Origin: Phascolarctobacterium_A succinatutens_B
Lineage (GTDB): Bacteria; Bacillota; Negativicutes; Acidaminococcales; Acidaminococcaceae
Length of the DNA stretch: 64,000 nucleotides
Direction: 5' to 3'
Assembly (NCBI RefSeq): GCF_958453765.1
Contig: NZ_CAUDZA010000001.1
Location: 124,001 to 188,000 of the forward strand
Both the position numbers and the translations under genes were made by a program. The notes under the pieces were generated by a model that saw only the letters and a program-made list of their open reading frames with translations, did not search any database and was not told the DNA's origin. This document shows, piece after piece, positions 24,107 to 33,206 of this stretch (positions within the stretch are counted from its first letter, which is position 1; each line of letters opens with the position of its first letter).

Positions 24107-25294
24107 CTAAGCAACAATATTTTGCTCATGACCATGACGAAGCCAAACGCAAGCGCTGATGCCGAAAAGAATCACGCCGGCTACTACAAAAAGACTTTGC
24201 AACGGCGCAAATGTAGCAATAGCTCCGCCAAGTACAGGCCCTACCATGGAACCGAACTGCTGAGCACTGAACATAAAGCCAAAAACGCGTCCGCGCTGGT
24301 CGGTAGTTGTATTGCTGGCCAAAACCGCACTCAGCGAAGGCTGAATACCGGCACAGCACAAGCCATAGCAAAAATTGCAGACACAGAACAAAAGCAGTGT
24401 CTGCGGCATTGCCGTCACCGCACTCATCAAGCCGGAAAGCAGCGTAGCAGCGCACAACGCTTTATAAAAGCCGTGCTCCTGTCCGAAGCGTCCCCAGCTC
24501 GGCGCAGTAATAGCGCTGGCAATGCCTACGAGTGAAAAGGCCACGCCGGAAAGAAACATAATGTTGCCCTCACCATGATTCAGCTCTGCCACATAAAGGC
24601 TCAAAATCGGCTGAATCAGCAGGATAACCATCTGAGCTACAGCAATGTAAATCAGCGTTTCACGAATTACAGGTTGCTGTAAAAGCTGTACCTGCGGCTT
24701 GGCCGCAAGCTTTTTCGGCTCCGCCTTCGGCGGCTCGGGAATGTAGAACATAAATACCAGCGTAATAATCGTCAGTAACCCACCTGCAACGAAGAATGAG
24801 GCACGCATGCCAAACAGCGTTGCCAATGAACCGCCTACAAGCGGACCAATGACGTTGCCGCAGGTCAGTCCTGCCTGCATAATGCCCAAGCTCACGCCCA
24901 GCTTTTCCATCGGCACCAGACTGGTAGCAATCGCCAGGCAGGCGCTCCACAAGCCGGCAGCAAAGCCCTGCAGCACACGCACACCGAACATCTGCTCCGG
25001 CGTAGTTACTATGCCGCCCAAAAAGTACGACAGAGCCAGGCCTGCACCCGCACGCACCGCCATCATCTTTTTGCCGCGCGTATCAGCCATTTTACCCCAG
25101 ATAGGCGCCATGATACCTCCAATCAGAAAGGTTATGGAAAAAATCGCACCATTCCACATTTTTACATCGTCTGCGCTCACTCCCAGCTCGTTCATCAGAT
25201 ACATCGGCAAAAAGGGAATAAGCATAGTATAGCCTGCAGCCATCAATACGACATTAGCCGTGAGGATAGCCAGAATAAGCTTCCAGTTTTTCAT
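24107..25294 (-). CDS. MFS family efflux transporter (MdtG-like)
   Basis: A 395-residue major facilitator with 12 predicted helices. The MFS loop motif appears as GGIMAPIWGKMADTRGKKMM between helices 2 and 3, and again more loosely as ITAPSWGRFGQEHGFYK in the second half. The helix-5 region GLTCGNVIGPLVGGSLATLFG resembles the drug:H+ antiporter motif C. It probably exports drugs or other small molecules. The start at 25294 has GAGGTGG. Confidence 0.85.
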   Translation of the reverse strand: MKNWKLILAILTANVVLMAAGYTMLIPFLPMYLMNELGVSADDVKMWNGAIFSITFLIGGIMAPIWGKMADTRGKKMMAVRAGAGLALSYFLGGIVTTPEQMFGVRVLQGFAAGLWSACLAIATSLVPMEKLGVSLGIMQAGLTCGNVIGPLVGGSLATLFGMRASFFVAGGLLTIITLVFMFYIPEPPKAEPKKLAAKPQVQLLQQPVIRETLIYIAVAQMVILLIQPILSLYVAELNHGEGNIMFLSGVAFSLVGIASAITAPSWGRFGQEHGFYKALCAATLLSGLMSAVTAMPQTLLLFCVCNFCYGLCCAGIQPSLSAVLASNTTTDQRGRVFGFMFSAQQFGSMVGPVLGGAIATFAPLQSLFVVAGVILFGISACVWLRHGHEQNIVA

Positions 25295-25337
25295 AAAATC
25301 CACCTCAAAACAAAAAATCATACAGCAGTAATAGATT

Positions 25338-25366
25338 ATTATAACGCTAAGGCCGTTTTTGTGCAA
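25338..25366 (-). promoter_or_regulatory. Promoter of the MFS gene
   Basis: TTGCAC (25366-25361), 17-base spacer, TATAAT (25343-25338), about 40 bases before the start codon. Confidence 0.6.
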
Positions 25367-25481
25367 ATAAAAAATCTGCAATACAGCCTCAATTGCATAA
25401 TAAAATTACGCTTAGAAAAACGAGTTCCGCCGCAACAGAAACCTATATAAAACTGTACCAAAATAATGCCAACACAACAAA

Positions 25482-25534
25482 ACAGAACGCCGAAACCCGC
25501 TTGCCTAACGGATTTTCAGCGTTCTGTCTGTTTT
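25482..25534 (+). terminator. Hairpin with T run directly before a small ORF
   Basis: Stem ACAGAACGC (25482-25490) / GCGTTCTGT (25519-25527), then CTGTTTTT, followed at once by GGAGGAG and an ATG. It is either a terminator of an unseen transcript or an attenuator of the 49-residue ORF. No plus-strand gene precedes it. Confidence 0.45.
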
Positions 25535-25547
25535 TGGAGGAGAAAAT

Positions 25548-25697
25548 ATGAATTTGCTTAAAAAGCAAATAGCAGCTTGTTTAAAAGTAGAGGAGCTAAC
25601 CAATGCACTTAAGGAAATTGTCAAGGTCAAAGGTCAAAGGTCAAGGCTGCAATGCAAAATCAGGAAGGGACGATATACATTGGTTAGCCATCACTAA
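25548..25697 (+). CDS. Possible 49-residue protein with repeated heptamers; doubtful
   Basis: This ORF has a strong ribosome site (GGAGGAG, five bases before ATG). It encodes MNLLKKQIAACLKVEELTNA, a basic stretch from three tandem AAGGTCA units (about 25623-25643), and a short end. The sequence is also framed by an 11-base inverted repeat, GCTAACCAATG (25595-25605) and CATTGGTTAGC (25678-25688). No family is recognised. It could be a peptide, a remnant, or part of a structured RNA. The rest of the 25295-25849 gap holds only promoters and terminators. Confidence 0.3.
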   Translation: MNLLKKQIAACLKVEELTNALKEIVKVKGQRSRLQCKIRKGRYTLVSHH

Positions 25698-25783
25698 CTT
25701 CATGATTATTGTAGCACATATTTTTACAGTTAGCAATAGCTAATTTTAATTTTTTTTATTTTTTTCGCGATTAACGCTGCGTG

Positions 25784-25835
25784 CAAAAAACAACGCAGTC
25801 ACGTTGCCGTTTTACGGAATACGTAACTGCGTTTA
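25784..25835 (-). terminator. Intrinsic terminator after ftsH
   Basis: Stem AACGCAGT/ACTGCGTT, with TTTTTT on the minus strand just after it. Confidence 0.78.
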
Positions 25836-25849
25836 AGCTTGCACTTATT

Positions 25850-27703
25850 TTATACTTCCGGCTTGTTCTCGCCGGCAGCTTCCTTAGCCTGCTCCTGCTG
25901 CAGCAAAGCCATAAACTGCTCACCGGTGATAGTTTCCTTCTCAAGCAGGTACTGTGCCAGTACATCCAGCTTATCTCTGTTGTCCTGCAAAATCGTGCGT
26001 GCCTTTGCGTGAGCCTCCTTTATCAACGCCAAAACATTGGCATCAATCTTGCCGGCTGTAGTTTCACTGCACTGCAGGGCAGCGTCACCGCCCAGATAAC
26101 GGTTGGCCACAACCTCGGTAGCCATCATATCAAATTCTTCCGTCATACCCAGACGCGTTACCATGCTGCGTGCCAGCTTGGTTGCCTGCTCGATATCATT
26201 GGAAGCGCCGCTGGTAATGCTGCCGAAAACAACCTCCTCGGCACTGCGGCCGCCGGTCATGGTTACAATCTTGTTGAACAGCTCTTCCTTGGTCATCAGC
26301 ACGCTGTCATTTTCGCTGATTTGCATGGTGTAGCCCAAAGCGCCGTTGGTACGCGGAATAATAGTAATCTTATGAACCGGAGCACTGTGCTTCTGCATAG
26401 CAGCCACAAGTGCGTGACCGATTTCGTGGTAGGCAATAACCTTTTTCTCTGCGGGAGAAATTACCGCACCCTTACGCTGGTAACCGGCGATAACGGTTTC
26501 AATGGATTCCTCCAGATCTTCCTGCTCCACCACGTTACGATGCATTTTTACGGCACGCAAAGCACCCTCATTGATAATATTGGCGAGCTCTGCACCGCTG
26601 GCTCCGGCTGTTGCCCGCGCCAACGTACCGTAATCGATATTGTCTGCCATACGCACACTGCGTGCGTGAACCTTCAGGATAGCCTCACGGCCCTTCAGAT
26701 CAGGCAGCTCAACCGGAATACGGCGGTCAAAGCGTCCTGGACGCAAAAGCGCCTTATCCAAGGATTCCGGACGGTTGGTAGCCGCCAAAATTACTACGCC
26801 CTTGCTGCCATCAAAGCCGTCCATCTCACTCAGCAGCTGATTCAAAGTCTGCTCGCGTTCATCATTGCCGCCGAACTGACCGTTATCACGACGTTTGCCG
26901 ATGGCATCGATTTCATCGATAAATACTATGCAAGGCGCCTTTTCCTGCGCCTGCTTAAACAAATCGCGCACACGGGCAGCACCCATGCCGACAAACATTT
27001 CTACAAATTCACTGCCGCTGATACTGAAGAACGGCACCTTGGCTTCGCCTGCTACCGCACGCGCCAGCAAGGTTTTACCCGTACCGGGAGGGCCTACCAG
27101 CAATGCACCCTTCGGCATGTTAGCACCGATATCCTTGTACTTGCCGGGATTATGCAGAAAATCCACCAGCTCCATCAGTGCCTCCTTAGCCTCGTCCTGA
27201 CCTGCTACATCGGCAAAGCTTTTGCCTGTCTGCGCTTCCACATAGACCTTGGCATTACTCTTGCCGAAGCTCATGGCGTTGCCGCCCATGCGCTTGCCCA
27301 TAAAGTACATAAACAGCTGTCCAAGTCCAAAGAAAATCAGAATAGGCAGTACCCAATTGGTGAAAAAGGTTACAAGCGGACTTTGTTCCTTGGGCACAAC
27401 CTGCGTAAATTCTACCTTACTTTTCATCAGGCGGTTAGCCAGCTCCGGGTCCTCCACTCTGCCGGTAACATAAATTTCCTTTTCGTTGTTCTTATCAACC
27501 GCAGCCAGACGCTTATCGGTAATTTCTACCTTAGATACCTTGCCTTCATCCACCATCTGAAGAAAATTATTATAGGAAACCTCCTTCATTTTCGGGTTGA
27601 AGAACATTGGCATGATTACGGAATTGAATACCAGAATCAAAACCAGCATCAGCATATAATAATACGTCAATGGCCGTTTTTTATCATTGTTATCGTTCAT
27701 CAT
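25850..27703 (-). CDS. ftsH: ATP-dependent zinc metalloprotease FtsH
   Basis: Membrane-bound AAA+ protease, 617 residues. Two N-terminal membrane helices (about 12-32 and 110-132) enclose a periplasmic or outside domain. The AAA module shows GPPGTGKT near residue 200, the pore loop segment FVEMFVGMGAARVRD, IVFIDEIDAIGK and the second region of homology RPESLDKALLRPGRFDRRI. The protease domain has the zinc motif HEIGH near residue 425. It degrades misfolded membrane proteins and short-lived regulators. Transcribed divergently from pyc. Confidence 0.97.
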   Translation of the reverse strand: MMNDNNDKKRPLTYYYMLMLVLILVFNSVIMPMFFNPKMKEVSYNNFLQMVDEGKVSKVEITDKRLAAVDKNNEKEIYVTGRVEDPELANRLMKSKVEFTQVVPKEQSPLVTFFTNWVLPILIFFGLGQLFMYFMGKRMGGNAMSFGKSNAKVYVEAQTGKSFADVAGQDEAKEALMELVDFLHNPGKYKDIGANMPKGALLVGPPGTGKTLLARAVAGEAKVPFFSISGSEFVEMFVGMGAARVRDLFKQAQEKAPCIVFIDEIDAIGKRRDNGQFGGNDEREQTLNQLLSEMDGFDGSKGVVILAATNRPESLDKALLRPGRFDRRIPVELPDLKGREAILKVHARSVRMADNIDYGTLARATAGASGAELANIINEGALRAVKMHRNVVEQEDLEESIETVIAGYQRKGAVISPAEKKVIAYHEIGHALVAAMQKHSAPVHKITIIPRTNGALGYTMQISENDSVLMTKEELFNKIVTMTGGRSAEEVVFGSITSGASNDIEQATKLARSMVTRLGMTEEFDMMATEVVANRYLGGDAALQCSETTAGKIDANVLALIKEAHAKARTILQDNRDKLDVLAQYLLEKETITGEQFMALLQQEQAKEAAGENKPEV

Positions 27704-27733
27704 TTCATCTCCTCGCTATGCTTTATAAGTATT

Positions 27734-27762
27734 ATTGTATACCTATTTATAGCAATAAACAA
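27734..27762 (-). promoter_or_regulatory. Promoter of ftsH
   Basis: TTGTTT (27762-27757), 17-base spacer, TACAAT (27739-27734) on the minus strand, 30 bases before the start. Confidence 0.5.
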
Positions 27763-27866
27763 ACGAAAAAAATGTGAAGCTGATTGTATCGTCAACACAA
27801 AAAGTGTTAAAAAATCACACTCTCCCAGTCCCCTGCAAGAATACTTGTATACATGCGTCCTATCCC

Positions 27867-27895
27867 TTGAATTTACATGCCGTTTTCTATACAAT
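27867..27895 (+). promoter_or_regulatory. Promoter of pyc
   Basis: TTGAAT (27867-27872), 17-base spacer, TACAAT (27890-27895), about 32 bases before the pyc ATG, which has AAGGAGG. Confidence 0.6.
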
Positions 27896-27926
27896 TAGCA
27901 TGTAACTATCTAAGGAGGTCAAACTT

Positions 27927-30900
27927 ATGCCTAAAATTAATACAGTTTTAGTTGCTAACCGCGGCGAAATCGCCATCCGCGTTTTCCGCGCCTGCAACGA
28001 ATTAGGAATCCGTACTGTTGCTATATATTCCAAGGAGGACACCCTGTCCCTGCATCGCAACAAAGCCGACGAGGCCTACATGGTAGGCGAAGGCAAAAGT
28101 CCGACCGACGCTTATCTTGATATCGAAGACATTCTGCGCGTAGCCAAGGAGCATGACGTAGATGCCATCCATCCCGGTTATGGCTTTTTATCTGAAAACA
28201 GCAATTTAGCTCGCCGCTGTGCTGAGGAAGGACTGATTTTCATAGGCCCTCGCCTGGAACACCTGGTAATGTTCGGCGACAAAATAAACGCCCGTAAGCA
28301 AGCCGAGCTGGCAGGCATCCCCATGATTCCCGGCAGCAAGGGCACGGTAAACAGCCTCGATGAGGTACTGGCCTTTGGTGAAAAATGCGGCTATCCTATC
28401 ATCATTAAAGCAGTCAACGGCGGCGGCGGCCGCGGTATGCGCGTTGTTCACAGCGCCGAAGAAGCCATAACTGCCTACGACATGGCTAAAAGCGAAGCTA
28501 AAAAAGCCTTTGGCAATGATGAAATATATCTGGAAAAATATCTGCAAAATCCGAAACACATCGAAGTACAGATTATCGGCGATACCCACGGCAATTTAAT
28601 GCATCTGTTTGAGCGCGACTGCTCCGTACAGCGCCGCCACCAGAAGCTGGTTGAAATTGCTCCGGCCTTCGCTCTGCCTATAGAACAACGCAAAGCTATC
28701 TGCGACGCTGCTGTCAAGCTGATGAAAAATGTTGACTACATCAGCGCCGGCACCGTAGAATTTTTGGCTACTCCCGACGGCAAGTTCTACTTCATCGAGG
28801 TTAACCCCCGCATTCAGGTTGAGCACACCGTTACCGAGCAAATTACCGGTATCGACATTGTACAGACACAAATCAAGATTGCCGAGGGCTACAACCTGCA
28901 CGGCCCGGAAATCGCCCTGCCGCAGCAGGATGAGCTGACAACCATCGGCCACGCTATCCAATGCCGTATTACCACTGAGGACCCGTCCAATAACTTTATG
29001 CCCGATACCGGCAAGCTGATTACCTACCGCAGCGGCGGCGGCTTCGGCATCCGTCTGGACGGCGGCAACGCCTTCACCGGCTCCGTCATCACTCCGTATT
29101 ACGATTCTCTGCTGGTTAAGGCTACCACCTGGGGCCTCACTCACCAGATTGCAATTACCAAGATGCTGCGCTGCTTAAAAGAATTCCGTATCCGCGGCGT
29201 CAAAACCAATATCCAGTTTTTGGAAAATGTACTGCAGAACCCGCACTTCATCAAGGGCGATTACACAACCGACTTTGTTGATAATACACCGGAGCTGTTT
29301 GTCTTCCAAAAAACCTTGGACCGTGGCAACAAGCTGCTGAACTATATTGCTGACATTACTGTCAACGGTTATTCCAACGTCGGCGTACAGCCGAAGCCGG
29401 ACTTTGCACCGCTGAATATGCCCAAGCCCTACAACGGCATTCTGGCACTGGGTGCCAAGCACGTTCTTGATACCCGCGGACCTGAAGGTCTGGCTGAATG
29501 GGTACTGGCACAGCAGGAGGTTCTGCTCACCGACACCACCTTCCGTGATGCGCATCAGTCCCTCTTCGCAACCCGCCTGCGTACTGCCGATATGCTGCGC
29601 GTTATGCGCGACACCGCCGGTAAACTGCCCGGACTCTTCTCCTTTGAATGCTGGGGCGGCGCTACCTTTGACGTAGCCTATCGCTTCCTCGATGAAAGCC
29701 CCTGGCAACGTCTGGCACAGTTCCGTCAGGCTGCTCCGAACATTCTCTTCCAGATGCTGCTGCGCGGTGCCAACGCCGTAGGCTACACCAGCTATCCGGA
29801 TAATGTTGTTAAGCAGTTCATCAAGCTGGCAGCCAAGAACGGTATCGACGTTTTCCGTATCTTCGACAGCCTCAACGGTCTGGACAATATGCGCCTGTCC
29901 ATTGACACCGTCCGCGAATGCGGTAAGGTAGCAGAAGCAGCACTGTGCTACACCGGTGATATTCTCGCCCCCAACCGCGATAAATACGATTTGCATTACT
30001 ACATCAATATGGCTAAGGAGCTGGAAAAAGCCGGCGCCAACATCATCGCCATCAAGGATATGGCAGGCCTGTTGAAACCGGAAGCAGCTTACCGCCTTGT
30101 AAGCAGCCTCAAATCCTATGTCAACGTACCTATCCATCTGCACACCCACGAGGGCAGCGGCAACGCTATCTACACCTACGCGCGTGCTATTGATGCCGGC
30201 GTTGATATCGTAGATACTGCTATGAGCGCCATGAGCAACGGTACCTCCCAACCCAGCGGCAGCAGCCTGTACTACGCACTCAGCGGTCATCCGCGTCAAC
30301 CGCGTCTTGACGTAGACGCTATGAACGAGCTGTCCCGTTATTGGGAAACCGTGCGCCCCTACTACAAGGCTGCCGACAGAACCGAAAACTTCCCCAACCC
30401 CGAGGTTTACGTACACGAAATGCCCGGCGGACAATATACCAACCTCAAACAGCAGGCACAGGCTCTGGGCCTCATCCATCGCTGGGAGGAAATCAAGGAT
30501 ATGTATCACCGCGTATCCATGATGTTCGGCGATTTAATCAAGGTTACTCCGTCCTCCAAGGTTGTCGGTGATATGGCACTCTTCATGGTGCAGAATGAGC
30601 TGACGGAAGAGGATGTTTACGCTAAGGGCGATATTCTGGACTTCCCGGCCTCCGTTGTGGAATTCTTCGAAGGACGCATCGGCACTCCGTACCAGGGCTT
30701 CCCCGAAAAACTGCAGAAGCTGGTGCTCAAAGGACGCGCACCTATCAGCGAGCGTCCGGGCGCTGTACTGCCTCCGGTAGATTTTGAGGATGTACGCGCT
30801 AAGCTCAAGGAACTGGATGCACCTACTACGGACGAAGCAGTCAGTGCTTACTGCCTCTATCCTAAGGTATTCATCGACTGGGTAAACCGTTACAACCAAT

Positions 30901-31367
30901 TCGGCGATGTATCCGTTCTCGATACTCCTACCTTCTTCTTCGGCATGACGCCGGGCGAGGTTATCAAGGTTGAAATTGAACAAGGCAAAGTGCTCGTTAT
31001 CAAGCTGGACCACATCTCCGAAGCCAATGCTGCCGGTATGCGTACCGTATTCTTCGAATTCAACGGCTTGCCGCGTGAAATCGAAATCAAGGACCGCAAC
31101 GCCAAGACCACCACTGTTACACGCAAGAAAGCAGAAAAAGGCAACATGGGTGAAATCGGCGCTTCCCTTTCAGGCTCCGTTGTCAAGGTTCTGGTAGAAA
31201 AAGGCCAGTCCGTTACCAAGGGCACTCCGCTGATTGTTACCGAAGCTATGAAGATGGAAACCACGCTTTCGGCACCGATTTCCGGCATCGTCAGCGCTAT
31301 CCATGTAGCTGCAGGCGAACGCGTAGAAAGCGGCGACTGCCTCCTGGAAATCAAAACTCAAATGTAA
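27927..31367 (+). CDS. pyc: Pyruvate carboxylase
   Basis: Single-chain biotin enzyme, 1146 residues, that carboxylates pyruvate to oxaloacetate using ATP and bicarbonate. Domain order: biotin carboxylase (about 1-450; VANRGEIAIRVFRACNELGI, GGGGRGMRVV, EVNPRIQVEHTVTE), carboxyltransferase (about 530-1000; LLTDTTFRDAHQSLFATR, KDMAGLL, HLHTHEGSGNAIY), and biotin carboxyl carrier at the end with biotinyl Lys in EAMKMET. It feeds oxaloacetate and aspartate, the latter used by the carboxyspermidine route in this window. It stands alone, with its own promoter and terminator. Confidence 0.98.
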   Translation: MPKINTVLVANRGEIAIRVFRACNELGIRTVAIYSKEDTLSLHRNKADEAYMVGEGKSPTDAYLDIEDILRVAKEHDVDAIHPGYGFLSENSNLARRCAEEGLIFIGPRLEHLVMFGDKINARKQAELAGIPMIPGSKGTVNSLDEVLAFGEKCGYPIIIKAVNGGGGRGMRVVHSAEEAITAYDMAKSEAKKAFGNDEIYLEKYLQNPKHIEVQIIGDTHGNLMHLFERDCSVQRRHQKLVEIAPAFALPIEQRKAICDAAVKLMKNVDYISAGTVEFLATPDGKFYFIEVNPRIQVEHTVTEQITGIDIVQTQIKIAEGYNLHGPEIALPQQDELTTIGHAIQCRITTEDPSNNFMPDTGKLITYRSGGGFGIRLDGGNAFTGSVITPYYDSLLVKATTWGLTHQIAITKMLRCLKEFRIRGVKTNIQFLENVLQNPHFIKGDYTTDFVDNTPELFVFQKTLDRGNKLLNYIADITVNGYSNVGVQPKPDFAPLNMPKPYNGILALGAKHVLDTRGPEGLAEWVLAQQEVLLTDTTFRDAHQSLFATRLRTADMLRVMRDTAGKLPGLFSFECWGGATFDVAYRFLDESPWQRLAQFRQAAPNILFQMLLRGANAVGYTSYPDNVVKQFIKLAAKNGIDVFRIFDSLNGLDNMRLSIDTVRECGKVAEAALCYTGDILAPNRDKYDLHYYINMAKELEKAGANIIAIKDMAGLLKPEAAYRLVSSLKSYVNVPIHLHTHEGSGNAIYTYARAIDAGVDIVDTAMSAMSNGTSQPSGSSLYYALSGHPRQPRLDVDAMNELSRYWETVRPYYKAADRTENFPNPEVYVHEMPGGQYTNLKQQAQALGLIHRWEEIKDMYHRVSMMFGDLIKVTPSSKVVGDMALFMVQNELTEEDVYAKGDILDFPASVVEFFEGRIGTPYQGFPEKLQKLVLKGRAPISERPGAVLPPVDFEDVRAKLKELDAPTTDEAVSAYCLYPKVFIDWVNRYNQFGDVSVLDTPTFFFGMTPGEVIKVEIEQGKVLVIKLDHISEANAAGMRTVFFEFNGLPREIEIKDRNAKTTTVTRKKAEKGNMGEIGASLSGSVVKVLVEKGQSVTKGTPLIVTEAMKMETTLSAPISGIVSAIHVAAGERVESGDCLLEIKTQM

Positions 31368-31385
31368 ATTACATACGCTTAAACT

Positions 31386-31437
31386 TAAGGCTGCTGCCGT
31401 GGCGGATTTCCGCTGCTACAGCAGCCTTACTTTTTTT
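31386..31437 (+). terminator. Intrinsic terminator after pyc
   Basis: Stem TAAGGCTGCTG/CAGCAGCCTTA followed by T7. Confidence 0.9.
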
Positions 31438-31539
31438 GCTGGTCATTATTTTTCCTCTATGTTATGATATAGTTACTCTTTGCTTTTTTAAAAACAGCAT
31501 TATTTGCTGCAATACATATTTTTATTACGAGGTGAGCAC

Positions 31540-33069
31540 ATGAAGCAGACAATCTATCAATATGTAAACAGCCATCTGGACGAGCATGGCCGCTTTACTG
31601 CTACCAATCTGTGCGATGACCGCTACGCCACCATTCCCCGTCCCCTTGGCTCCGAGGATGCCTTTCACTATACAATGGGCAACCTGCCCAATCCCAAATC
31701 CGCCAGCATACTGCTGAAGCTGCTGCAGGCTTATCTGAAGGAACCTACCACCAAGCAGCGCAGCAAACTGTACAATGAACTGAAGGGCATGGCCTTTGCG
31801 GAATATTGCGATCCCTTTATTGAAGCCTTAGACCAAAATGATATCAACAGTGTTGCCTTTGATCTGGCGCGACGCTTTTTCTACAACGCCGACGGACGTG
31901 AGCAGGTAAAATTCGCCCTGCTGCTTTTCGGCATGTACGGCATGGAAAAAATTTGTCAGCAGGAGCCGGAGCTGTGGCAGGATTTGCTGCGCATAGCACA
32001 CTGCGAGGAATTTACCTTCGCCTTTTTATATTCCTGCCGCGTAACTAATTTCAACCCGCAAAACGCTATCTGGGAGCTTATCCGCTGCACCAGCGGCTGG
32101 GGCAAGGTTTTCAGCATTACCGACTGCCACTGCCGTGATGAGGAGGAACGCCTCTGGCTGCTGCAAAACGGTCCCGATATCGACGTAGAATATCCGCCGC
32201 TGTCCGTCAAATTCATCAGAGAAACACATTTAGAGGAACAGCTGGCACATCCGCTTAACTACGCACAGTATAAAAGCGCTGTCATCATCGTGGGCAATTA
32301 TCTGATTATGCTCAACCATTTCCCGGCAGAGGTAATCGAAGAGCAGTTCAACATCAGCGATATCCATCTGAACAAGCTGCTTACATGTCTGCTCAAGCAG
32401 GCGGAAGTACATGTCAGCAAACCGGAGGATGTACTGGACTTAATCAGCTACGTTACAGCGCTGCAGCAGCTTTGCGATGAGCAGAACCATATGCAGCTCA
32501 CGCTTAACCAATGCCATGAGCAGATTGCCGCCTGCGAAAAAATCATCTACCGCAAGGACTGGCAGCCTGAAATAGAAAATAATTTAATCAAGGATGATAA
32601 GCTCGATTACCAGCTGTGCAACCTGGCAGTGGAGCTTGATATAGACATTTGGCCGCGGCTTTTCGATTTTTGGCTGGCGCATCCGGACGAAACACCGCTG
32701 TTCCCGTACCTGCTTTCCTACGAAGGCGAGCAGCGCTCCGAACGCGTGCTACGTCAAATAGAATCAGACCTGCCCCGCTACTGCGTAGAACAAAACGACC
32801 TGCTGGTACCGCTGCGTTATCTCAACACACATCCAGGTGAAAGCGATGCTATTATCTGCGCTGCCCTGGAATCTATCTTCGATTTGCCGCGCGGCATCGC
32901 CTGCGGCATTGTCGATGACTGGGGACAGGAATTTATCACGCCTGCCATCCGCCGCTCGCTGATTAAAGCACGTCAGCTCAGCAATAACGATGTAGTTACC
33001 GCGCGTATCGACTGCCTGCTGGCAGGCAAGCATTTCGAAATCGGCAAGTTCCTCAACAAACGCAAATAA
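31540..33069 (+). CDS. Unrecognised soluble protein of 509 residues
   Basis: I do not recognise this protein. It has no signal peptide or membrane segment and is rich in acidic and aromatic residues; long amphipathic stretches suggest a mainly helical, repeat-like fold. A possible metal site is the cluster TDCHCRDEEERLWLLQ (around residue 200). The start at 31540 has GAGGTGAGC; the longer reading from 31504 lacks a signal. It sits alone between terminators at 31386-31437 and 33141-33187. Confidence 0.75.
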   Translation: MKQTIYQYVNSHLDEHGRFTATNLCDDRYATIPRPLGSEDAFHYTMGNLPNPKSASILLKLLQAYLKEPTTKQRSKLYNELKGMAFAEYCDPFIEALDQNDINSVAFDLARRFFYNADGREQVKFALLLFGMYGMEKICQQEPELWQDLLRIAHCEEFTFAFLYSCRVTNFNPQNAIWELIRCTSGWGKVFSITDCHCRDEEERLWLLQNGPDIDVEYPPLSVKFIRETHLEEQLAHPLNYAQYKSAVIIVGNYLIMLNHFPAEVIEEQFNISDIHLNKLLTCLLKQAEVHVSKPEDVLDLISYVTALQQLCDEQNHMQLTLNQCHEQIAACEKIIYRKDWQPEIENNLIKDDKLDYQLCNLAVELDIDIWPRLFDFWLAHPDETPLFPYLLSYEGEQRSERVLRQIESDLPRYCVEQNDLLVPLRYLNTHPGESDAIICAALESIFDLPRGIACGIVDDWGQEFITPAIRRSLIKARQLSNNDVVTARIDCLLAGKHFEIGKFLNKRK

Positions 33070-33140
33070 GCAGACTGCTATGCAATGTTATTGCTTAGCT
33101 TAGACAGTTATTGCTAAGAAAAGCTTTCTCAACACATAAC

Positions 33141-33187
33141 AAAACCGGTTTCCCTATCGGCTTAAAAGCCTGGGAAACCGGTTTTTT
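33141..33187. terminator. Bidirectional intrinsic terminator
   Basis: Stem AAAACCGGTTTCCC/GGGAAACCGGTTTT with T and A runs on either side. It ends the upstream plus-strand gene and galE on the minus strand. Confidence 0.9.
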
Positions 33188-33206
33188 AGTATGCACTTAT
33201 TTACTT

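Noticed and set aside
25781..27898. Long open frame (705 codons) on the plus strand
   Set aside because: It is the mirror of ftsH, has no ribosome site, and shows no protein family features; ftsH on the other strand is certain.
29175..30509. 444-codon open frame on the minus strand inside pyc
   Set aside because: Antisense shadow of pyruvate carboxylase, with no start signal.
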